The notes under the pieces are model-generated. The model saw only the letters and a program-made list of their open reading frames with translations. It was not told where the DNA came from and did no database searches. Shown here piece by piece: positions 12,149-24,650 of a stretch of DNA of 64,000 nt; the stretch's first letter is position 1, and every line of letters begins with the position of its first letter. This DNA is from Anthostomella pinea (taxonomy: Eukaryota; Ascomycota; Sordariomycetes; Xylariales; Xylariaceae). The stretch is from assembly GCA_963556695.1 (NCBI GenBank), contig CAUWAG010000006.1, positions 3,410,001-3,474,000 on the forward strand, written 5' to 3'. The position numbers were made by a program, and so were the translations under genes.

Positions 12149-15100
12149 CGGGATTGCAGAGCAGTGAGTCGTGCTTTTGTAGAAGGCGGAACGCCCGTCA
12201 AGCAGCGCCGGGCGGGATGGCAGGCGAGGAGATGGTATTTAAACGACAGCCAGCTGTGGAAATGATATGAAATTGCGAGTGACGGGCTGGCCCAAGTGAG
12301 GCGGCACGGCATTTCTGTCCCAAAACCATGGAGGTCTGAGACAAGTTCATCAATCAGATCATCAATCCCGATATACCCAAGATGACAACGGATGCCAGCA
12401 GTCTGCTGCAGTGTGAACCCAGATCGCGCATGCAAGCACGTGCCATGTCATGGGGAGACCGTCCAGTCGGGGCAGGGAATGCCATGATATAAAAATCAGG
12501 TTTCTATGCGGCCAGTCTTCACCACAGCCCAGCCAAGACCCAAGAGATAGCGCGATCTCCTCACGATCTCAGAAGCGAGATAACAAAGCTGAAGTTCGCG
12601 TGGAGTAAGCTGTGTATCTCGATCGACTACAGGCTACAGGCTACAGGGGATTTGCCGATTGCCTGGGTTCATCAATGCAAGCACCCATGGGCATGCCAGT
12701 AGCAACCATAGGATGAACAAGATCGCCAGATGACAACCACACCGGTGCCTGCAAGCCTGGCAGCTGCCGGGGATCACAGCGGCAATCTGCATGCCTAGGT
12801 AATGAGGAGAGGGGAGATGCCGGCAAACATACGGCTTGTTTTGTTTCGAATAGCATCCATGCTCGACGGGTTGTCGACGTTGAGTCAAGTTGCTGCATGG
12901 CAACTTCAATCAAACCCCTATCAGACCCAGGACGAGATCAAGTTCGGTAGCTCTGAAGGCATGGTGTAGGAGGAAACCTGTTCTTCAGCCGCTAAAGATA
13001 AGCCATTCCAGAGCGTGGTTCAACGGACGCCCACCACGTCAGCGTTCCGGCTGCAACTCGAAACGGTCACTTACAATAGTTGCGTCACAAGCTTCAAGCC
13101 TTGAGTCTCGTGTGTGCGCTGGAGTTCAAACTTCAAGCGCTCCTAGGACCTGGGTCATATCATGCATGCTTTGGCTGCTGGCAGGGTACAAGGGCCACAC
13201 TCCGATCGAACAATGTCAATGTCCACTCGAGAATCGGACAGTCGGGAGATCCTCCTTCTTCTTTTTACTACTGCCGTTTCTAGTTCCCGGGCCCGTCCGC
13301 ACTTGACGGTACTTGACGCAGCTGTCCGCGCCGTCCATCCAGCCGGGACTCCCTAGCTCTCACGAATCTCTTTCTCGCGACAGATGCCTTTTCCATCTCA
13401 CCTTGGAGCAAGGTGCTAGATTGCAGTTCTGATCCCTGGCTAGACTCGGCCGAGTCACTGATGAACAGGATGAGCGGAGCCGAGGTTGCATCGAGCCGAA
13501 CGAACGGGCTTCCCACTGTTAAGCTAACCTCTGATACCAAGCTCGCGTATCTGCATGTTGTGTGACGGCTCTTGACGCCCTCAATTTACGTGGCGATAGG
13601 CTGAAGGCTGAACAATTTATTATTAATTGCCGCGGCCCATGAAATCTGCTGAAACACGCCAGGCTTCTCGGAAAATAAACAACCATGCCCACATTACTAG
13701 TACGCGCGGGTTTCATTGTGGGAACATTCGTGCTCCTTGCCCGTGGGGCCTGAACATCCGAAGAGAGATCGCATCACGATGTGACGATCTACACTTATTA
13801 TTACAGTACTGCCTTGCGAGCTTACTATTTCGACGATGCATTGGGCAGGCTCGCGAGTTTCATGAGCGAGCACATACCTACTTTGGCGCGGAAGTCGAAG
13901 GCTGACCCCGACACGATGGTACACTAAGGTGACAAAAGTCTCCGCCCGACCCTAGATTTACATTAAAACACCCTACCTTTAGCTTTAAATAATAGAATAA
14001 AGCAAAATAGTATCGCATTAACGGTATTAGTAGACTATGGTTAAATTTGCCTGTAAATAACATATTTAAGATAGCCTGTTCATAGACCTCAAGGTTATTT
14101 TACTATAATACTTTGAACATGAGGTGTCTTGGTTTATATGCGGGCTCGGGCGGGACTTTTGTCAGGTCAGTTTTATGCGCCTCTAGCGCATCCCATCCCA
14201 TCGCACCGGGACCGAGCCGTCGAGGTTAGCTTCACAAGACGCCCACCGTGGCATCAGGCTTCACACAGAGACGGGGGGCGTATAAGTGAGTTTCATTGTA
14301 CAGACGGCAAAGCACAATAAGCGACGACAGACACGCCCTGGAGGCTCAACCCAACTCATGAGTCAGTGCCTTCAGACAACAAGATACGCAGCACGTGAGG
14401 ATGGCACAGGGTCTCGCGTTGCTGTTCAGAGTCACACGGCCATCACAAGGAATACGACGCTGCCTCGACGCCCCGATCTGCAAGCCACGTAGGGCCAGCC
14501 TCGTGGCAAGAAGGATTCGGGAACGTGACATGTTCCATGCTGGGTAACAATTCACGAACTCAGGCCCTGGCGATTGCATCATGCATCACCCAGCATGCAC
14601 AATCCTATCACACCGCCACCCCTCGGGCCTCGAGAGAGGGATGCCGGTGGCAGACAGACAGGAGACGGCAGGTCGGCGCAAGCGGTTCCCCGGCCGGTCC
14701 CAATGGGCCGGGATAGTCTCAGGACGGAAAGTGCAACCGTCGGCGTTGGGGGAGACCGTTGTCGGAGAGGATGCGTACAGTAAGCGGCCGATGACCCTGG
14801 CCGGCGAAAGACGGAGTTGGAGATGTTGTGTCATATACATTCGAATGCATGCAGCCACTACAGCCTGATCTGTGTTCCTTCCGAGCGAAGAACAGATAGC
14901 GAGATACTGCGAGGTAAGTAGCTCACTGAAAGGACTGATAATACTCTGGGTATCGAAGGTAGCCAATTTGACAAATCCGTGCTCCGGGGCAAGATCCTGC
15001 CGGCCACAGATCGACATTTTCCCGTGATCCTTGTTTTGCTGAGCATATTCGGTCTCGTGACTATGCTGCGTGGACGACGGGCTACGCGGAGCAGGTGTGA

Positions 15101-15837
15101 TGTATGAGGAACCAAACGGGCGACAACGTATTCCGACGCTTCGACGCGATGATGTTGTGATTCGGACTTACACCTCTCTTTGACTTCAAGCTGGTTTGAT
15201 AAAAACCTAGCGAAGTAGTAAAATGGGACGGATTATTGCACATCACTTCGGGGTTGACACATAACCGTACAAACAATCGCTGTGTATCTGCCTTACCTTT
15301 GCAAAGGCTTGCCGAACCCTCGCCGTAGAGTCTACGATCCTATGCAATGGTATCTATAATAAGCTGTGCCACGCAAGATCTCACCTTGATATTGACCGCG
15401 AGACGCCCAGAACGAAACACGTGAGTTCCACGCCACTGTGAGTACACACCATTCGATCGATCTGGCGGCATCGTCACCCAGGCGGCGGGTGCATATGAGA
15501 GCTTACTGAAGACACCTCATGCACCAACCGGCTGTTGAGACCCTGTGCTCCTTGTTCCGTGGGAGAACTATCCTAGCTACACTCAGCCTCATAAGTCTCC
15601 GTACGCGCCATGTTGAGAGGATTTCAGATCACACGTAGACATCCGGAAATACTAGAATAAGCAGACAGGAATAAGCAGCTCTGGTTTGATACGCCTTTTT
15701 CAATGCTTATTCTACTATGCTTATTCCGATAAACAGCCTTGGGTATCATCATTTCCGAAACGCCTGCCACCCTCATCACAGTCTAAAGCAGAGCATACGG
15801 CGCGTCTATCATATTCATATCGTGGTTCGACGTGTGT
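12149..15837. other. Gene-free stretch with an AT-rich relic
   Basis: No protein-like ORF is seen on either strand. About 13945-14115 is markedly AT-rich with many TA dinucleotides compared with its flanks, resembling a short RIP-mutated relic. A copy of the GGAATAAGCA repeat family lies at 15589-15730. The rest is ordinary unique-looking sequence. Confidence 0.55.
15589..15730 (+). mobile_element. MITE-like GGAATAAGCA repeat, copy A (right end missing)
   Basis: Begins with CATAAGTCTCCGTACGCGCC, shared with copies at 40399 and 27045 (reversed). It contains the internal motifs AGACAGGAATAAGCAGCT and ATGCTTATTC. It aligns along its whole length with the reverse complement of the 26848-27045 copy, but the right terminal repeat is not visible. 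Confidence 0.7.
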
Positions 15838-16386
15838 TCATGCTGGAGGCGTGTCATGGATGACGACCAGCAGGTATTTCGGCTCGGGCACAATGACGAA
15901 CTCTTGCTTCTTCGTCCGTAAGCGCAGCAGCTTCAGCTCGTCCTGTACACAAGTAATCAGCCTCGCACCCCAGCATCTTCAGACCAGGGACGGTTGTATA
16001 CCTCGCTGTCCATCTCGTCTACCAAGCTCCCTGCTGTGCTGAGAAAGCTCCATACCATGCTGGCAAGCTCCTGGGCGGCCTGTGTCTCGTTGTTCGTGTT
16101 GACATTGACGTCTGTCGAAAAGGACCCGCTGGTGGGCATAGGCAACGCGGTTTCGGGCTTGATGGATCGTACGGGTCGGACGGCGGCGATCTGTCCGTTG
16201 GTCTTGAGCACGGCTCCGTTGGTTCGGTCGAGCATGAGCCAGGCCTTGACGCCGGGCTTCTTGGAGAGCCGGTGTAGGGCTTCCTCCATAGAGTCGACGT
16301 TGACGGAGTTCTGTGGTATCTCAGTCAGTACAGCGCATTGGATTGGCTGTCGGATTCGAGACACATACCATGCCATTCTCTGCCAT
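15838..16386 (-). CDS. Roadblock/LC7-type dynein light chain, 143 aa
   Basis: CDS complement(join(15838..15942, 16002..16310, 16369..16386)). The first exon is only 18 nt and encodes MAENGM. It joins through GTATGT...CACAG to NSVNVDSMEEALHRLSKKPG. The second intron has a GTATAC donor and TACAG acceptor and leads to DELKLLRLRTKKQEFVIVPE. The fold is Roadblock/LC7: N-terminal helix, VKAWLMLDRTNGAVLKTNG strand-turn-strand, central helix AQELASMVWSFL, and the final strands with YLLVVI. Family members are subunits of cytoplasmic dynein, linking the intermediate chain during microtubule minus-end transport. A length near 140 aa is longer than the animal protein (about 96 aa) because of a Ser/Thr/Asn-rich loop around residues 62-80. 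It is divergently transcribed from the Ipi1 gene, with about 400 bp between starts. Confidence 0.9.
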
Positions 16387-16782
16387 TTTCGTGTGCCCTC
16401 AATCGAACAGATAATGACAACCACTTGCATGTAAGGGCTCTGTGCAGGTGAACCACTTGCTGTTTCGTGGGGCTCGTTGGAGGAGAGCTCGTGCTTGAGC
16501 CACAAGGTACTTGTATTGAAGTACTCATTCAGGGGCAGCCACTGCAGTTGAGTGGGGATGCCACATGCAGCTACAGCCACAGGGAGGGGCGTCATTGCAG
16601 GTGGGCTTTCTGGCTTTCTGCCCTGAAGCACCGCCAAAAAGTCCAAGTGGGTTGTCGCAAACCCAACGTCAATCGTCAATCGCCAATTATGGCCGGACGT
16701 TCGCTCTCGAGGTGCTGCGAACGCTTCACTCCGCGAGGCTCCTTCCGTCTCGCTACTCTGTCGCCCACATGATCGAGTCAAG
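16387..16782. promoter_or_regulatory. Divergent promoter region, dynein light chain / IPI1
   Basis: The 396 bp between two head-to-head start codons must hold the promoters of both genes. I could not pick out a reliable TATA box or named factor site. Confidence 0.5.
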
Positions 16783-17893
16783 ATGGGGTCCAGCACCAAG
16801 AAGAAGAAGGAAAAGAAGAAGGACTTCCAGAAGCCCAAGCTGAAAGTTGGCAAGGCCAAGCCCAAAGCCGCCAATTTCACAGACACGAGCTTCAAATCCA
16901 AAGGTAAGGTAGCTGTAATCTTGGTTGGGATACCCATGGGTTCTTTTCACTGATGCCTTCACAGCTATTGTCCTACAGCAGCAACTCTCTGAGCAGGCGC
17001 CAGATGTGGTGGAGAGATTCCGGCACAATTTATCCTTGACGAGCTCTCGCTCCGACTCCCAACGCCGAGATGCACTATCATACTTAACAGGGCAGCTATC
17101 GATGAGTCCCCCGACAAACCCGGTTGGCACGTCGAATCTGCTACAGAAGCTGCTTCCGCTGATGTCCGATTCATATGGTCCTGCGCGCCGCCAACTGCTG
17201 AAGTTACTACGGCTTTTGCCAGCGGACGAGGTTCGATCTCACGTTGAGAAGATCATGCTCTACATTCGAGGGACCATGACACACATTTCGCAGGAAATCA
17301 AGGACGACGGGCTGAACTATATGGAGTGGCTACTCGACGTTGCCGGCGAAGATGTTGTCTCGAGCGCTGGCTGTTGGATCAAGCCCCTGAAAGACTTCAT
17401 GTCGGTGCTGGGGTGGACTATACGGTCGGCACCTACCCTCGCCTCGAAGAATGGATGGACGTCTGCTCCGAGGACTACTTTTGGGGCCAAGAAGCATGGC
17501 CAGTCATTTCCCCGACAGATGACTGTACTGGCAAAGTTCTTGGAATGCGGTTTCAAACCCGAGGCACCGAATGCTTGGACTGCCAATGATTGGTTCAGCA
17601 ACATCAACTCAGTGCCATGGACCCCTGACCCGTTCGGGTATCTTGGGCTCTTCAAGCCGCCTCGAGACGAGGACGGCGAACTGTACCGTAATCGTGAAGA
17701 CAGACAGGATGTTTTCCAGAGGCGGTTCATGGATGCGGTGGAGATAGGGGTTGACATGGCGAAGAAGGAGGGAGGCACTGCCGGAAGGGCTGCAGCAATC
17801 CTTGACCAAACACTGAAGGATGGCATGGGCGATTACGAACGGACTTCACGATTTGACGATGACGAGGGCTTATGGGTTGGATACATCATGTAG
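16783..17893 (+). CDS. IPI1: Pre-rRNA-processing protein Ipi1 (Rix1 complex)
   Basis: CDS join(16783..16903, 16965..17893), 349 aa. The intron has GTAAGG and a TTCACAG acceptor. The protein begins with a Lys-rich tract followed by KKDFQKPKLKVGKAKPKA, then the family signature ANFTDTSFKSKAIVL across the splice junction. Helical ARM-like sequence follows (LLQKLLPLMSDSYGPARRQL, IMLYIRGTMTHISQEIKDDG). The length is close to yeast Ipi1 (334 aa). In yeast, Ipi1 acts with Rix1/Ipi2 and Ipi3 in the nucleus on pre-60S particles, supporting ITS2 removal and late 60S maturation; metazoan TEX10 is the counterpart. The basic N-terminus fits nucleolar targeting. The acceptor at 16964 was preferred over 16977 because it restores the SKAIVL motif. 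Confidence 0.92.
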
Positions 17894-20015
17894 GTCTATG
17901 GGCTTGCAGGTATGTATCTATAAAGAATCCAACCTGATTTCTCTGTCCTTGCCAAGTGCGAAATTGGTGGTCTTCTTTCTTCAATGAACATGTTACACTC
18001 AAATGTTGAACCGCATATTAGCAATGTTTACAGCTGACCTTAGACCTATTCATATATGGTCCGAAATAGACACGTGCCATATCAGGAGCTGCGAAGTGAT
18101 GCCCTCCCTCATCGACTGACCGGGCCTCGAAGTTGCCTCCGCCAAAAATCCATATCCAAGCAAAAGGGAGGCGTGCAGATGATCAGGTAGTTCTCACAGG
18201 TTGAAAGAATAACAGCCTGTGGTGCCCATCATTGCATTGGGTCGGTGCATCCAGGCGCGGGTGATTACATGCGTGCATACATCAACTCAGATCGAGGTAC
18301 CATCTATATGCACTGAGTGTGGTTGCCCTGCACCTCCGTTGGTTGAACAATCTTCTTGTCTGCCTTGCAAACAAAGGTATCCCCAAGCCAAATCCCTCCA
18401 ACAGCTAGGTAGCTGCCCGGGGCAACCATCACCAGTTCTCAAGTGCACCTTGTTGATATTGACCACCTGCACCCACCACTCGTCGTCCTCAGGCAGGTAC
18501 GCAGGTTGCCCCGTACTGCAGTTGCCGCGTACTCCAGCTCTGAGCACCTTCCTAGGCAACCAACAGGCCGCAGCTTCCCAAACGGATACAAGAAGCACTC
18601 CACACCCAAACAACCTGCCCCTTCTCTCTCTCCTCTACAACCAGCTTTCACCTGCACCCTTTCTCGTGAAGCAACGTTCTCAAGGTCCACCGCTTCTGGA
18701 AGACCTTTTGAGGATAGCATCACTATCTCAGTTGTCTGCAAGTCCACAGCAAGTAAGTCTCCTCCACCTCCAGTCCCTTCCTACTCATACCTCCTCCTCC
18801 TCCTCCCCCATCCATCAACGACGGCCCACACGTCAACACAACCTGCCCGCTGCATTTCCTGTGTGGAGTAAGCAGCATTTGCCCACGCCGACACCCAACG
18901 CCAGCTTGTCCGTCAATCTGTACGTTCCCCTTCATCACGAGCGACCTGCATCCTGCATCCCACTGCCCTTTCCTGCACTTCGCAACACGATCCTGCATCT
19001 GCATGATTCTTCTACATACGCGTCTCAGACCTGCTACTGCATGCAATCTGTTGTTGCGTAATCCTCTCTCCATTCTTCCCCAGCAACCACACCCACCCTC
19101 TTCAGGTACCGCGTTCCCCAACTCCTCCACGCGCCTTTCCACCTTACCTTGCCAATTCTCTACCACCTCTTCACACCAAAGACGTTGGTCTTCCATCTTC
19201 ACATCTTTCATCACTGTCCCTTGGCTCAGAACTGACAGCATACAGGTAAGCACACCTGTAGCCGAACAGAGAATTTTGTTGCCCATGCACCTACCTACTT
19301 TTTCATCCACCCCTCCTCTTCTAACCTGCAGGCACACACATATATCTCACTCCACTTCTCTTCACATCTCCACCTCCCCCTCCTCCCGTCTCCCAACCTA
19401 CATCCGTTCCAATCAATACTTGTGTCTGACTTGCCTGGTTCAGGATCTCGTGCCCTTCCTGCACCGTCCAAGCGTTGTCATCAGACATATCGGTTCACCT
19501 GCAAGTTACCCCGGTTCCTTGCTAACTTTTCCTGACCTGTCTCTTTCTTCTCGCTGCACGCACCGCTCTCGGTCAGCACGGTACAGCTGACCTATTGAAC
19601 TCAGGCTCCTGCGACCTGCACCTGCACCTGCCAGAATCGTCTGCCAGGACCACAACTTTGTGTCGACACACTCCGAACCGTAAGTAACTCTCCCCATCCC
19701 CGTCTTTCGCTTCCGGACATCACCACCACCTGCAAGCCCATTCTCCCTCCATTGGGCATCGAGTATCTTTCCACACTGCCTGCCCAGCATACCTCTCCAG
19801 CTCTCTTATCTATCCGGCTACGAGCAATATCGGTCTCCCCCTGCCACTGTTCGCATTTGGATTTCTCATATTGATCGGATGCGAACTTCCGCACAAATCC
19901 AGCAATCCTATCCACAACCCAGCCGCCGCAGCGCATGGCACCGCACGATTGACATCCAACCGTCCCCACACAGCCGCTAACATCGTCATTTCCCAGGAAC
20001 CGATATACGCTCAAG
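17894..20015. promoter_or_regulatory. Long pyrimidine-rich leader/promoter of the DEAD-box gene
   Basis: From about 18400 to 20000 the plus strand is strongly C/T-rich, with recurrent CACCTGC and CCTGCA words. ORFs through it are low-complexity Ser/Pro/Thr products with no domain. The strand asymmetry ends at the helicase start codon. This suggests a long, perhaps intron-containing 5' leader or pyrimidine-rich promoter for that highly expressed gene class. This is inference from composition. Confidence 0.45.
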
Positions 20016-22199
20016 ATGTCAGGCTGGGAGGAAGAAGTGAAGGGTTCCCTTCCCAAGGTCGACGCAGCCCCCGCCGCCCCCGCTACTGAGCACCCCACGA
20101 AGCAGGCGGGATGGGTTGAGCAAACCGCCTACGACTACGAGGATCTCGCGAACAAGGATGCCGAAGGCGTCACGTGGGAGAGCGCTGCTCGAGTCTACGA
20201 GTGGGATGGCGAGGAGGGAGACCTCGGCCCGGAGCACGAGGAGCTTGAGCGCATCCTCTTCGGTGAGCCGCACGACAGAGAGCCCCAAGGCATTGACTTC
20301 TCCAAGTAAGGCCCCTCCTACTCTGAGTACCACACAGACCCATCATACTAACGCGCGTAGGGTCGCCGAGATCGCGGTTACCCAGGAGGGCATCAAGCGC
20401 ATCCAGAAGGTCGACACGTTCGAGGATGCCGGTCTGCACCCGGTCATGCTTAAGAACGTTAAGCTTGCTGGATATCATGTGCCCACCCCCATCCAGCAGT
20501 ACTCGATCCCTGCCATCAAGATGGGTCATGACCTGATTGCCATCGCTCAGACTGGTAAGTTCCATTTTTTTGGTCTGTCAGAGTGATCGTTCCATGTTAC
20601 TGACAGCGACCTGAACAGGCTCTGGAAAGACTGCGGCGTACTTGGTCCCCATCATCAACCACCTCATGGGGAAGGCCAAGAAGCTTGCCGCTCCCCGTCC
20701 GCCCCCTGCTGCGATCGCGTCCGGCGAAGCTGGTCCCGTGCGAGCAGAGCCGCTTGTCGTTATTGTCTGCCCCGCTCGCGAGCTGGCGATACAAATCTTC
20801 AACGAAGCACGCAAGTTCTGTTACCGCACCATGCTTCGTCCCTCCGTCGTGTACGGAGGTGGTCCTCTGCGGGACCAGATCGAGAACCTGCAGAAGGGCT
20901 GTGACATCCTAATCGCCTCGCCCGGTCGACTCATCGACATCATGGAGCGCCCCCATGTGCTGAGCCTTCGACGGGTCAAGTACATAGTCATCGATGAAGC
21001 GGACGAGATGCTGCACCAGGACTGGGAGCAAGAGTTCAATAAGATCCTGTGTGGTGGAGGTGAGTTTCAATTCTCGTATTTCCAAGCACTGCTAACTGAT
21101 CCCCTTAATAGAACAAGAGGAGGGCAACGTCAAGTATATGCTCTTCTCGGCGACTTTCCCCACGGCCGTCCGACAGCTCGCCAAGACTCATCTTGCGGAG
21201 TCCCACGTTCGCATCCGAGTCGGCAGAGTCGGAAGCACCGTCAACACCATCAAGCAGAACATCATCTATGTTCAGCCATCGAAGAAAAAGCAGGCCCTTC
21301 TAGACCTACTTTTCTCAATCAAGCCTGCGCGCACGATAATTTTCGTCAACAGCAAGCGCATGGCCGATGAGCTTGATGATTTCCTCTGGCACAAGGAGCT
21401 GCCCTGCACCTCCATGCATTCTGACCGCACTCAGCGCGAGCGCGAGGATTCCATGCGCGCATTCCGCAGTGGCAAGACTCCGCTTCTCATCACCACTGGT
21501 GTAAGTGCTCGAGGAATTGACGTGCGCAATGTCATGCATGTGATCAACTTCGACCTTCCGAGCATGGAGCACAGTGGCATTGTCGAGTACACCCACCGCA
21601 TTGGTAAGTTCACCACCTACAAGCTGTGTACGAGGTCCTTGTCAACTAAGATGGCCATAGGTCGTACTGGACGAATTGGTCACCACGGGCTGGCAACGTC
21701 CTTCTACACCGACCGCGACGAGGACATTGCGAAACTCTTGACCATGACACTCATCGAGAACAACCAGCCGGTCCCCGACTTCTTGGAGCAATACAAGCCT
21801 CAAGAAGACGAGAAACTCAAGTTTGAGTATGATACCGGTGAGTCAATTCCTGTTCATTTTACCCCATCCCTTCCTGTACCTGTCTCAGACCGTGCTGCTG
21901 GACATCCAAGCTGTCATTAAGATTCTGCTTGCGGGTTGCTCCAGTACATTCGAGAGCTCTGCTCTAGTAACCCATGCTAACTTTGACCAGACGAAGAGGA
22001 CCCCGATGCTGCAGGTGGTGGTGCCTGGGGTGATGCCCCGGATGGTGGTGCTGATGATGCCTGGGGTGCGCCTGCTGCCACCGCTGGTGGCTGGGGTGCG
22101 GAGGATGGCGCTGAGGATACTGCCGCGGGTGCTACCAACGGTGGTGCTACCAATGGATGGGGTGGCGCCGACACTGGTGGTGCGTCTGGTTGGGATTAA
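20016..22199 (+). CDS. DEAD-box ATP-dependent RNA helicase (Ded1/Vasa-like), 600 aa
   Basis: CDS join(20016..20305, 20361..20554, 20619..21059, 21112..21603, 21661..21837, 21991..22199). All five introns have GT-AG ends and keep frame. Superfamily 2 motifs occur in order: Q motif GYHVPTPIQQYSIP (about 134), I AQTGSGKT (about 158), Ia PARELAIQ, Ib ASPGRL, II DEAD (about 287), III SAT (about 320), IV IIFVNSKR, V TTGVSARGID, VI HRIGRTGR (about 469). Such enzymes unwind short RNA duplexes and remodel ribonucleoproteins. The core resembles Ded1/DDX3/Vasa, but the N-terminus (MSGWEEEVKGSLPKVD) is acidic and not the usual Ded1 start. The tail (531-600) is Gly/Asp/Ala-rich with repeated GGW/AWG units instead of an RGG tail. 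It may be a Ded1 paralog; translation or mRNP functions are likely but unproven. Confidence 0.92.
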
Positions 22200-22323
22200 A
22201 GCTGTCTTCTTACATGATGACCTTTGGCCTCGAGAAACTGTCTCGGCTCATCCACGAGGATCAGTCCGACCCGGATGACCTGCGGGACTTCTCGGGACAT
22301 GGCTTAATCTTCTTCCCACAGAA

Positions 22324-22372
22324 CATCTTGACAGGCATCTTGACAGACATCTTGACAGGCATCTTGACAGCC
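22324..22372. repeat. 12-bp tandem repeat, four units
   Basis: Four copies of CATCTTGACAGR (R = G, A, G, then C in the last unit) directly follow one another downstream of the helicase stop codon, probably within its 3' untranslated region. Confidence 0.85.
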
Positions 22373-23229
22373 ATCACGCTCGCCTGCACTCTCTCTCTCA
22401 GATAGTCTGGTCAGCGATGATGACCATCACTACATCGTTGCTTTAGGCACAAAGGCTTCTACCCTGAATAGCTCTCTCGTTGCAGATAGTCTTTGACTAG
22501 TTATATCTCTGATACTCATGAAAAACCGGTGCTGATACGTTTCCGACTTGTTCTTCCACTGTGATGGTGTTTCGTATTGGCTGTGCTGTCTTGCTTTTCC
22601 GCCAACTTATGATAGCCTGGCGCTTTGAAGCTCCCGTATATGATCGTGATCATCCAGGATTATCTGTCCATAGCAGCACATGCCCTCAACTTGCTTCAAG
22701 TTCCAATCATGAATTTGCCAGGCTCTACCTTACTTCACCGATACGTCTGATGCCAAGGTCGGTGAGGGTAGAGGCAAGCCTCAGGGGTTGGTACGGGTGA
22801 TACGAGAGGGGTCATGCTTTGGCGCACATCAGATGCGAATGCTATGTCTGGTTGGCATTTGAGCGGCTGAGCTTGCTTCGGAACGATGGTCAGGTGGTCA
22901 TATATCTAGACGAAATGAGCTTCGTTGGTATGGCTACACGCTGAAAGGCTGAGTCTCAAGTGGCCGACCCCCCTTACGCACGAGATCACAGTTGGGGTTT
23001 GGGTGCGTTGTGTCACTTGAGTAGTTATGTATTGAGTGTAATTATGAAGCTGAGCTATGATTGCCAATATGTGCAATGGAGATACATGTGGGATGTTTGA
23101 GGGAGTGAATGACTGGTGGAGGGCAGGTCAGGAGGGTGTGTACTGCTACTACTCGGTTAAGGAAAGGGGGCCTCGCGTTTGGGAGGGCTTACAGGCGCCC
23201 AGGGGACAGACACAGGTACAATCACCCCC

Positions 23230-23424
23230 CATAAGTCTCCGTCCGGCACGTCTCTATCCATTTTTGGATATTAATGCCATATTCATTTTAATGGGATAAT
23301 CACTGTGGAATAAGCAGCTTCGATTCTGAAAGCCATCTTAGATGCTTATTCCAGAGTGCTGGTTCCGTTTCTAACGAATACACTTCTTGGTTGCTGGACG
23401 AGGGGTGTACGGAAACTTTGGAGG
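23230..23424 (+). mobile_element. MITE-like GGAATAAGCA repeat, copy B (diverged)
   Basis: Begins CATAAGTCTCCGTCCGG and contains TGGAATAAGCAGCTTCGATT and GATGCTTATTCCAGAGTGCT. It ends near GTACGGAAACTTTGGAGG, a degenerate inverse of the start. Its length of about 195 bp matches the complete copy at 26848-27045. Confidence 0.6.
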
Positions 23425-24650
23425 CTCAGTGTACCATCTCCATTGGCGGCTCTGAGGGGTTTCGTTTCGTCTTGCTTGATATCCCACGAACTCCGTCTAG
23501 ATATAACCGTCATATTGAGGCATGTTGTGGATGAGCCAGTTGAGTAGTCCTGGGATGAGCTGTAAAACTCGTTGGTCGTGGTTATGCACTCACGGACAGA
23601 CTGGTTTGGTAAGGCTTACATGCCGGCAGGTATAGCCCCTTACCCACCGTGTTCTGTCGGACGTGGAATCACCCGTGTTGAGGTTTCCTGCCCCAAGTGA
23701 CCGAAAGTGGCTCGCCGAACAGGTGAGCTCGAGCGTTGCCCCTTATTCGCCAGGGGTTCGACCTTGGCAGCCGAGACAGTCGTCGGGTCAGGGCGCATGC
23801 GATATGGGAAGTCTCTGGAACGTCACCATCTGGCTTGTTCTAGGTTTTGGTCAGAGGCCGTCGTGGCCTGCTGGTCGACTGTTGAAGCCAGGTGCGTTAG
23901 GTTGTCTCCAGTTCGCCGGAGTGCTCGCGATGCATCAGTCCTTGAGTCTCACCAACCTCAGCCGGTGTGAGTCAATCAATGAGTACTTCATTATTCATAT
24001 GAACAAGCGCAAGCCCATTGACGACGGCAAGACTTTAACTCGTTACGCTTATTAGGACGAGGCTATGGAGGTTATGCAGCATGTAGAGATCACCATTCTT
24101 CACTAGTAGCTCGTTCAAAAATTCCAGCACTTAAATCCTAATACAACCAGCTGCAGTTTGTGCCTTTTAGGGGATGCCGTCTCTTGAGGGGAATCCTGAT
24201 TAAGAACTGCAACAGTTTAATTCACCGCTAATTCTGCGACGGCGATAAAGGCCGCAACTTATGCCCGTGATGATGGTTCCGAGACAGTAATATGTTGGGA
24301 AGTGGCGGCTCTCTTCAGGTCCGTCTATAGGTAGGAGGCAGGAGGCAGGGAGGAAGGAACGTTTCGCTCAAACGTGCAAGTGCCTACTAGGTAAACTTAC
24401 ACACGTACGGAAGGAGCGCCAGATGAGTGAGCGAGGTCACCTCTTGCCAGGTGCTCTACAATAACCAAATCTCTCCCTGCAGATATCTGCCCAGCGCAAC
24501 AACACCTACTGAAGCCACGACATGAAAACAATACTGGACCTCTCTTCCTCCACATTCGTCCCCCTGGGCACTTCCACGCACCACGCACCTCACATGCCAA
24601 GATACTGCGTGTCTCCTCACTTCTACCCAAGCTCCCATCACCATTTCCAA

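Larger units (their letters stand above)
22200..24650. other. Intergenic, with short repeats and element relics
   Basis: Starts with the helicase 3' region and a 12-bp tandem repeat (22324-22372). A MITE-like copy lies at 23230-23424. About 23990-24070 contains a short protein-like stretch (HMNKRKPIDDGKTLTRYAY, then a stop, then DEAMEVMQHVE) that may be an eroded transposon or gene fragment I cannot name. No intact gene is seen. Confidence 0.5.

Noticed and set aside
15957..16937. 326-aa minus-strand frame starting MGIPTKITATLPL
   Set aside because: Its 5' two thirds is the divergent promoter and antisense of IPI1. Only the roadblock part is coding, after splicing.
18219..19590. Long Ser/Pro/Thr-rich frames upstream of the helicase
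   Set aside because: They result from the C/T-rich strand and share no domain. More likely leader or promoter.
22324..22372. CRISPR-like array
   Set aside because: Contiguous 12-bp units without spacers in a eukaryotic genome; a simple tandem repeat.
23700..23780. Possible tRNA (GGTTCGACCTTGG at about 23755)
   Set aside because: A T-loop-like word is present but the acceptor and D arms do not pair into a cloverleaf.
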